From NCBI GenBank assembly GCA_948567375.1, contig OX419757.1, forward strand, positions 36,208,001-36,272,000: a stretch of DNA of 64,000 bases. The letters are read 5' to 3'. Position 1 is the first letter of the stretch. Every line of letters begins with the position of its first letter. Both the position numbers and the translations under genes were made by a program. Shown here one piece after another: positions 57,538 through 64,000 of the stretch. The notes beneath the pieces were generated by a model. That model did no database searches and had not been told where the DNA came from. It saw only the letters and a program-made list of their open reading frames with translations. The DNA is from Lunularia cruciata. Its lineage: Eukaryota > Streptophyta > Marchantiopsida > Lunulariales > Lunulariaceae.

Positions 57538-58239
57538 CTAATCAACCATTGCTTGATGCGGCACTTGGCCCTCCTCAGATTGTTCTTGTGCAATCGGTTT
57601 GATCCACATCGTGAATACAGACTTATCTTCCTCCAAAGCTTGCTCTATGGCTGCTTCCTTAACAAACTTCTCTTCTAGGGACTCATCTCTCTTCCAAGCA
57701 TACTCCATGGTTGCCTTCTTGGCAAACTTCCCATCCTGGGACTCATCTCCCTTCCAGATTTGCTCTATGGCTACCTTCTCGACAAACTTCCCATCTTGGG
57801 ACTGACTATTCTTAGGTGTCTTACTTAGAGGTGCCAGACAACCTAATCGGAAATTCTTACCTTGGTGTTGTACTTGAATATAGCGTCGGGTCCAATCAAA
57901 TTGAACCTTATGACATTCAAGCCAAGGTAGACCCAGAATGATATCATAGTGTAGAGGTGCCACTACAAACCTCATACACTCCAAATACTCCTTCCCAATC
58001 TTGAAGGTAACAGGATGCAAGGTGCAAAATGCAGAACCCTTTCTACCATCCGCCATCATCAGACTACTTTCAATCACTGGCTTGATAGGAATACCCAATT
58101 CCTTTGCTACTTGCATAGACATGCAATTCTCTGAACTTCCAAAATCAACCAAAATCCTACAACCCCTATTAGATATCATACCTTGCAAGTGAAGCATACT
58201 TGCATAGGTCGAGCCTTCAATCCCATTGGAACTAATCAA
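57538..58239 (-). pseudogene. Chromovirus-1 protease region
   Basis: A 233-codon frame. The retropepsin motif reads RILVDFGSSENC: the Ser after the catalytic Asp is Phe (D32, about 58146). The related copy at 61900 keeps VDSGSS. The family pattern GLPWLECHKVQFDW follows (about 57930). After that comes a run of three or four imperfect repeats around FV(E/K)(K/E)A.IEQ....DES (57800-57600). Confidence 0.85.
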
Positions 58240-58265
58240 GCTCCCAGTAGGTGGCTCAAAATCTC

Positions 58266-59188
58266 CTACTGGGATTCCTTGTTTCCCTGATCATTTCGCT
58301 CCACAACCTCTACTTGGGCATTTTGTCGAGGTCGTCCATTCTTAAGTGGACATTCAGCAATGCGATGCCCCAACTGGCGACAATAAAAACAACCACCATT
58401 TTGTTGTAGTTTCTCCCTTTCTGCCATGCCCAGTGGTCTTTGTTGAATTGCATCAATCTCCATTGGTGTTGGCTCCTACACTTGTGTGTAGTGTATTGGT
58501 AGGCTTTGTGGGGGTCGAGGTCGAGACCAAGTTGTTGCCACCAAGGAATCAAAACGTTCGGCCAACCGCATGGCTTCCTCCAAGTGTTGTGGCTCTCGCA
58601 TGGTTACCTCTAATTTGGTTCTTGCCTTCAAGCCCCTCACGAATTGATCCAGAGCTTCACCTTCCAAAATGTCTGGAATTTGCATGATGGTGTTTTAGAA
58701 CTGCATGATGTAACTTCTTATAGAGCCAATCTGTTTCAACTCTGCCAACTTATCTCGTGCAGCTTGTGTGGCATTTATAGCCTGGAACCGACTGATTATT
58801 GCGCTCTTGAATTCTGCCCATATCAAGATCGGTGCAACCATTTGTTGTTTGACTCGCTCCACTCAAAATCTCCACCATAGCTTTGCTACTCCATCCAATT
58901 GGCTAGAAGCCAAGAGAATCTGTTTTCGCTCATCTTGTAGATTGGTAGCTTCAAAATAACATTCACAATCAAACACAAAATTCTCCACTGCATCCGGGAG
59001 ATTCTTGCCTTCAAATACCTTGGGTTTAGGGAATCTGATCTGATCTTCTCCTTCTCGAATTGGTACTCTCTCCACTTGCTCTTGTCGTCAAAGATCTTGT
59101 TCATCCAACAATCAAGTAAGGTGCTCAATTTGTTGTTGTATAGCAAGGATAACATCAAGTATTGCCACCATGGTTGCTCCTCTATCAC
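58266..59188 (-). pseudogene. Chromovirus-1 gag with CCHC knuckle
   Basis: Segments: NLQDERKQILLASSQLDGVA and KLWWRF (about 58930-58870), FVRGLKARTKLEVTMREPQH (about 58640), and the zinc knuckle CFYCRQLGHRIAEC at 58391-58350. Frame changes and stops interrupt it. Confidence 0.88.
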
Positions 59189-59426
59189 ACCACTCCCAAT
59201 CTATCTAATTTATTAACACATAAAAACAGCACGTCCACCGTTCTCCATAAGTTACAACCGGAAGCACCAAGGATTCCTCAGATATGGTGATCATATGCAG
59301 AAAATCTTGTCCAAAGTGTGAGGTGATGAACGGTGTGAAACAATGCTTGGGTAGTATTTGGACGCAAAAATCCCAATGGTTTGGTGGAAGTGGATTTGGT
59401 GGTCCATAAGTTCCATCCATCCCATT

Positions 59427-59441
59427 CCTGCTCTGATACCA
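59427..59441 (-). other. Chromovirus-1 primer binding site
   Basis: Minus strand TGGTATCAGAGCAGG, initiator tRNA-Met type, adjacent to the 5' LTR. Confidence 0.92.
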
Positions 59442-59544
59442 ATGTAAAAGACCGAAACCGAGGAGAGAAATAGGAGAATGGAAACTCACATTGGGACACT
59501 TGAATGAGGGAAATCTCCAAATGCCTAGCATGAGCTTTGCCTTT

Positions 59545-59556
59545 GGTATTTATAGG
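59545..59556 (-). promoter_or_regulatory. LTR TATA box
   Basis: CCTATAAATACC on the minus strand, conserved as TATAAATA in the 54191 and 50178 LTRs. It lies about 140-180 bp downstream of the perfect heat-shock elements. Confidence 0.75.
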
Positions 59557-59696
59557 TTGCATACAAGGCCCTTGAGAAGCTTCTCAAGAAGCTTCCTCAA
59601 GCCGCTTTCTTAGAGTGCAAGCCAAGTTAGCTAGAAAGCTTCTCAAGAAGCTTCCTTCTAGAAGCCGCTTTCTTGGCGTGCAAGCTAAGCTAGTTG

Positions 59697-59714
59697 GAAG
59701 CTTCTAGAAGCTTC
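59697..59714. promoter_or_regulatory. heat-shock element, four perfect units
   Basis: GAAGCTTCTAGAAGCTTC, identical to 54445-54462. Confidence 0.72.
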
Positions 59715-59722
59715 CTAGATAC

Positions 59723-59735
59723 TTCCGGAATATTC
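59723..59735. promoter_or_regulatory. heat-shock element, three perfect units
   Basis: TTCCGGAATATTC, identical to 54534-54546. Confidence 0.72.
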
Positions 59736-59805
59736 TAGGATACTTTGTCTTATGTGCTACTTCGTAAGCCCGATTAACTTTGTTGCTAAACTCCACATTG
59801 TTACA

Positions 59806-59810
59806 TTATG
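59806..59810. repeat. target-site duplication TTATG, right
   Basis: Matches 54186-54190. Confidence 0.92.
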
Positions 59811-60179
59811 GGTGTGAAATTTGTGATGAGATTGTAATCAGTACTTGTTACTCTCTTCTAGGTGTGGTTTCTCCTTGAGAGGTTAAAGAAGAAGAACTCA
59901 GAAGAACTACACTGTGACCATTTCACTTTGTATTTGACCATTTCTGACTCGTATCTTTAAAGGAACAAACTTTATCTACCTTACTACCACAAAAGTGATA
60001 CTTGTTGGGTTGTCACACTCTCCTATGATCCACTACACATTGATTTAGTGCTAGATTTCTAAGGATTTCTTTGGGGTCTTTCTCATGGGTTTTTGAATGA
60101 ACACCATCTTTGCTTGATTGCTAAGAAAATGAGGGCAAATGTGGTTTGGCTAAAGGCTAGGAAAGTTGGAAAGATGATT
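59811..60179 (+). mobile_element. right part of the coiled-coil element
   Basis: Continues 50528-54190 across the chromovirus insertion. 59921-60017 is the segment shared with 9646-9742. No gene. Confidence 0.45.
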
Positions 60180-60602
60180 TGTAACAATATGGAGTTTAGC
60201 AACATAGTTAGTAAGGTTAACAAAGAGAATAAGCCCAATTAGCCTAGAATATTCCAAAAGTATCTATGAAGCTTCTTGGGAAGTTTCAAGACTAGCTTAA
60301 CTTGCACCTCAAGTAGATAGCTTCTAGAAGGAAACTTCTAGAAGCTTCCAACTAGCTTAGCTTGTAGGCCAAGTAGGCGGCTTCTAGAAGGAAGCGTCTT
60401 GAAAAGCTTCTTGGTTAAATAGGCTTGCACTCTAAGAAAGCGGTTCAAGGAAACTTCTTGAGAAGCTTCTCAAGAGCCTTGTATGCTACTTAGAAATACC
60501 AAAGTCAAAGCTCATGCTAGGCATTTGGAGTGTTCACACACTCAAATGTCCCAATGTGAATTTCCATTCTCCTCTTTCCTTCCTTGATCTCGGTCTTTTA
60601 CA
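60180..60602 (+). repeat. Chromovirus-2 5' LTR
   Basis: 423 bp, TG...CA. It carries a perfect four-unit heat-shock element GAAACTTCTAGAAGCTTC (60331-60348) and a decayed one around GAATATTC (60247-60254). The TATA box has degenerated. Confidence 0.92.
60331..60348. promoter_or_regulatory. heat-shock element, four perfect units
   Basis: GAA-TTC-GAA-TTC at 2-nt spacing. It differs from the copies in the other LTRs by one spacer base. Confidence 0.65.
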
Positions 60603-61056
60603 TTGGTATCAGAGTAGGAGTGGGATAGATGGAATTTATAGACCACCAAATCCACTTGCACCAAACCATTGGGATTTTTGTGTCCAAGTACTATCCAAGC
60701 ATTGTTTCACACAATTCATCACCTCACACTTTGGACAAGATTTTATGCATATGATCACTATATTTGAGGAACCCTTAGTACTTCCAATTGTAACTTATGG
60801 AGAACGGTGGATATATTGCTTCTATGTGTTAATAAATTAGATAGATTAGGTGTGATGTGAGAGAGTAGCAACCATGGTAGCAATGCTTGATGTTATCCTT
60901 GCTATGCAACAACAAATTGAGCACCTTACTCAATTGTTGGATGAACAAGATCTTTGATGACAAGAGCACATAGAGAGAGTACCCGTTCAAGAAGGAGAAG
61001 ATTGGATATGATTCACTAAACCCAAGGTACTTGAAGGCAAGAATCTCCTAGGTGCA

Positions 61057-61790
61057 ATGGAGAATTTTGTGTTTGACTATGAATATTATTTTGAAGCTAC
61101 CAATTTGCAAGACGAGCAAAAACAAATTCTCATGGCTTCTAGCCAATTGGATGGAATAGCAAAGTTATGGTGGAGATTACAAGTGGAGCAAGCTGAATTA
61201 CAAATTATTGCACCAATCTTGACGTGGGCAGAATTCAAATGTGCAATAATTAATTGGTTATAAACTATAAATGCCACACAAGCTGCACAGGCTAGGTTGG
61301 TAGAGTTGAAACAAATTTACTCTATAAGAAGTTATATCACCTAATTCCAAGACACCATCATGCAAATTCCAGATTTACTAGAAGGTGAAGCTTTGGATCG
61401 ATTTGTGAGGGGCTTGAAGTCAAGAACCAAATTGGAGGTAACCATGCAAGAGTCACAACACTTGGAGGAAGCCATGCGGTTTGCCAAACATTTTGACTCC
61501 TTGGTTGCAACAACTCGACCTCAACCTCAACCTCAACCTCCACAAAACCTACCAATACACTACACATGGGAGGAGGAGCTGGCACCAATGGATATTGATG
61601 CCATTCAACAAAGACCACTTGGCTTTGTAGATAGAGAGAAATTGCAACAAAATGGTGGTTTTTTTTATTGTCACCAATTTGGACATCGCATCACTGAATT
61701 TCCACTCAAGAATGAGCGACCTTGACAAGTTGCCTAGATGTTTGTGGAGCAGAATGATCAAAGAAATAAGGAATCCCAGTAGGAGATTTT
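61057..61790 (+). pseudogene. Chromovirus-2 gag
   Basis: Pieces NLQDEQKQILMASSQLDGIA (61103 on), FVRGLKSRTKLEVTMQESQH (about 61410) and the knuckle FYCHQFGHRITEF (about 61660), where the first and last zinc cysteines are changed to Phe. Not functional. Confidence 0.85.
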
Positions 61791-61859
61791 GAGCTACCTG
61801 TTGGGAGCTTGATTAGTTCCAATGGAATTGAAAGCTTGACCTATGCAAGGTTGCTTCAC

Positions 61860-63720
61860 TTGTAAGGTATAATATCTAATCGGGGTTGTAAGATTTTGGT
61901 TGATTCTGGAAGTTCAAAGAATTGTATGTTTATGCAAGTAGCAAAGAAATTGGGTTTTCCTATCAAGCCAATAAATAGAAGTAGATTGATGATGGCGGAT
62001 GGTAGAAAGGGTTTTGCATTCCACACCTCACATCTTGTTACCTTCAAGATTGGGAAGGAGTATTTATAGTGTATGAGGTTTGTAGTGGCACCTCTACACT
62101 ATGATGTCATTCTAGGTCTACCTTGGCTTGAACGTCATAAGGTTCAATTTGATTGGACCCAACGACAAACTCGAGTACAACACCAAGGTATGAATTTCTG
62201 ATTAGGTTGTCTGGCATCTTTGAGTAAGACACCTAGTTTGTCAAGAAGGTAGCTATAGAGCAAGCCTTGAAGGGAGATGATTCCTAAGATAGGAAGTTTA
62301 CCAAGAAAGCAACCATGGAGCAAGCTTTGAAAAAAGATGAGTCCCTAGATTGGAAGTTTGTGAGTGAAGAAACCATAGAGCAAGCTTTGGAGGAAGATAA
62401 GTCTATTTTAGCGGTGTAGATCAAGCCAATTGCACATGGAAAATTTGAGGAGAGCCAAGAGCTTCATCAAGCAATGGTTGATCAGATAGTCCAAGAGTTT
62501 GTGGACGTGTTTCCAGATAATCTGCCAAAGGGATTACCCTCCAATCGTGGTATGCCCTTCAAGATTGAGTTATTTCTAGGGAGTACTCTAGTGAGTAGAC
62601 CAATCTATCGGCTCTCACCAAAGGAGTTAGAGGAGTTGCAAACAATACTTACGGAGTTGTTGGAGAAGGACTTCATATGACATAACAACTCTCCTTGGAG
62701 AGCACCAGTACTATTCATTCCAAAGAAGGATAGAGGACTTCATTTCTATATTGATTATCATGGGCTCAATAAGCAAACAATGAAGAATGCATATCCTTTG
62801 CCTTAGATCAATGACTTGCTTGATCAATTGAGTGGAGCACAATACTTTTCCAATTTGGATCTTTGTAGTGGCTATTGGAAAATCCCCATTGATAGGAACA
62901 ATATGCAAAAGACTGCCTTTTGCACAAGGTATGGGTATTTTGAGTGGAGAGTTCTACCTTTTGGGCTCACTAATGCTCCAACAGTCTTCATGGATCAGAT
63001 GCATTGGATGTTGGATGGACTTTTGGATTGATAAATGGTGGTGTTCTTGGATGATGTCTTAATCTATAGCAAGACATACGTAGAACATGTGAATCATGTG
63101 CAAGAAGTCCTAAGATGACTACGACAATAGAAAGTTTACTATAAGAAATCAAAGTGTGCCTTTTGGCAGAAGGAAGTTACCTTCTTGGGTCACAAGATCT
63201 CATCAGAGGAGATTAAGATGGAAGAGGAGAAAATCACTATTATCGATTGGCCTACTTTGAAAGATGCTATTAAAGTATGGGCATTTAATGATTGGCCAAT
63301 TTTTGGCCAATTTTTACTAAAAATTCATCCATTATTATGCTCATGTGGTTGCACCATTGACTAACCTCTTGGGGAAGAACTTGAGCTTCCAAAGACACCA
63401 AGCACAAAGAAGCATTCCAAAAGTTGAAATATATGGTGTCTTCAAGGCCCATTCTTCAACTATATGATCATCAACTACCTTATGTGGTTGATTTTTATGC
63501 TTCTGGCCTTGCAATTGGAGTCGTGTTGCAACAAGAATTCCCATATGGACTACATCCCATTGCCTTTGTATCTTGCAAACTAAATATGGCTAAAAGAAAT
63601 TATTTTGCTTGAGAACAAGAACAATTTGCAATGGTATATGCCACCAAGGTATGGAGGCATTATCTCTTGGGGAAACAAGTGATCATGCAAACCGATCACA
63701 AACCATTGTTGTAGACCTTA
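61860..63720 (+). pseudogene. Chromovirus-2 protease, RT and RNase H
   Basis: Protease VDSGSSKNC near 61900 with an intact active site. RT: GLPSNRGMPFKIELF (about 62530), RPIYRLSPKELEELQT (about 62600), LDQLSGAQYFSNLDLCSGYW (about 62820-62880), RVLPFGLTNAPTVFMDQMH (about 62950-63005) and VVFLDDVLIYSKT (about 63040). RNase H: PYVVDFYASGLAIGVVLQQE (about 63475) to TDHKPLL (about 63700). In-frame stops at several places. Confidence 0.88.
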
Positions 63721-64000
63721 CACTTGGAACACATGAAGAGTTGACATCATCAATTGTCTGACATCAAACTTGATTACAAACTAGGTAGATTCCATATCAT
63801 CCCTAATGCTCTATCATTATGACCTAATTTGAAAGATCTTCCTCTCATCACGGCAGTAATTACTATAGTGTCAATTGACTACAAGGTCCAAAACAAGTTT
63901 CGGTCAACTCTACAACAAGATCTCTTCTTCCAAATGGTACATGGTTGTCTTACAGCATGCAATAAGGAGTATAACACCTTCTCCTTCAAGGAAGGCCTTC

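Larger units (their letters stand above)
54191..59805 (-). mobile_element. Chromovirus-1: structurally complete Ty3/gypsy chromovirus, 5.6 kb
   Basis: LTRs of 449 bp (left, 3') and 363 bp (right, 5'), TG...CA ends, TTATG 5-bp TSD, primer binding site TGGTATCAGAGCAGG, and the order gag, protease, RT, RNase H, integrase, chromodomain on the minus strand. The C-terminal chromodomain places it in the chromovirus branch of Ty3/gypsy. Coding capacity is lost through stops and frameshifts. It inserted into the coiled-coil element. The LTRs differ by two insertions in the left copy and roughly a dozen or more substitutions, so it is older than Copia-B. Confidence 0.95.
59443..59805 (-). repeat. Chromovirus-1 5' LTR
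   Basis: 363 bp. On the transcribed strand: heat-shock elements (59735-59723 and 59714-59697), further GAAGCTTC palindromes, then CCTATAAATACC (59556-59545), the layout of a heat-inducible promoter. Confidence 0.95.
60180..64000 (+). mobile_element. Chromovirus-2: Ty3/gypsy element, right end outside window
   Basis: Opposite orientation to Chromovirus-1. 5' LTR 60180-60602, primer binding site TGGTATCAGAGTAGG (60604-60618), then gag, protease, RT and RNase H. The window ends before integrase. Many stops, most explicable as single base changes, make it inactive. Confidence 0.92.

Noticed and set aside
59278-59562. Open frame of 94 codons across the Chromovirus-1 LTR and primer binding site, with similar frames in the other copies.
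   Set aside because: It spans the LTR boundary and PBS. Its recurrence reflects LTR homology, not a gene.
1-64000. CRISPR arrays, bacterial operons, riboswitches, rRNA or tRNA genes.
   Set aside because: No regular short repeat-spacer array, no cloverleaf with intact arms and no rRNA signature was seen. The sequence is plant nuclear DNA.

Overview
This window is nuclear DNA of a land plant. The evidence is a set of plant-type LTR retrotransposons primed by initiator tRNA-Met (one Copia lineage and one chromodomain-bearing Ty3/gypsy lineage), plant S1-like secreted proteins, an ARID plus HSP20-like chromatin protein of a plant-only architecture, and a MYND/MSS51-type protein. A decayed fungal-type exo-beta-1,3-glucanase (GH5) and an R2-like LINE with a restriction-like endonuclease lean toward a non-flowering plant (moss, liverwort, lycophyte or fern), but this is inference.

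Layout. 1-10.4 kb: retroelement debris, including a 3'-truncated Copia copy (1384-4428), an LRR pseudogene and gag-like or coiled-coil remnants. 10.4-31.4 kb: the gene-bearing part. It holds a GH5 pseudogene, an S1-like family (three intact genes, one decayed tandem duplicate and two partial copies), an intact 713-aa MYND gene, a displaced fragment of that gene, and an ARID-HSP20 gene whose upstream region is a duplicate of the region upstream of an S1-like gene. 31.4-35.1 kb: a nearly complete RLE-class LINE on the minus strand, with target-site duplications (TSDs) and a preserved empty site in a paralogous segment. 35.1-44.3 kb: AT-rich sequence, then an ARID pseudogene containing an inverted duplication, split by a young Copia element with a TACTG TSD. 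44.3-47.7 kb: AT-rich filler and microsatellites. 47.7-64 kb: nested Ty3/gypsy chromoviruses: a truncated copy, a structurally complete one (54191-59805, TSD TTATG), and a third in opposite orientation running off the window.

The most notable points are these. (1) The chromovirus LTRs carry perfect heat-shock elements upstream of a TATA box. (2) The RLE-class LINE left two micro-copies (68 and 91 bp) of its 3' end elsewhere in the window, each with its own TSD. (3) An ARID-derived inverted repeat resembles a young hairpin RNA locus. (4) The youngest element (near-identical Copia LTRs) has a premature stop and a mutated reverse transcriptase active site, suggesting it was mobilised in trans.

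Intact protein-coding genes are few: S1-like proteins at 16115-16630 (-), 19796-20389 (+) and 26840-27376 (-), the MYND protein at 21232-23373 (-), and the ARID protein at 29376-30515 (-). Almost everything else is transposon-derived or pseudogenised.
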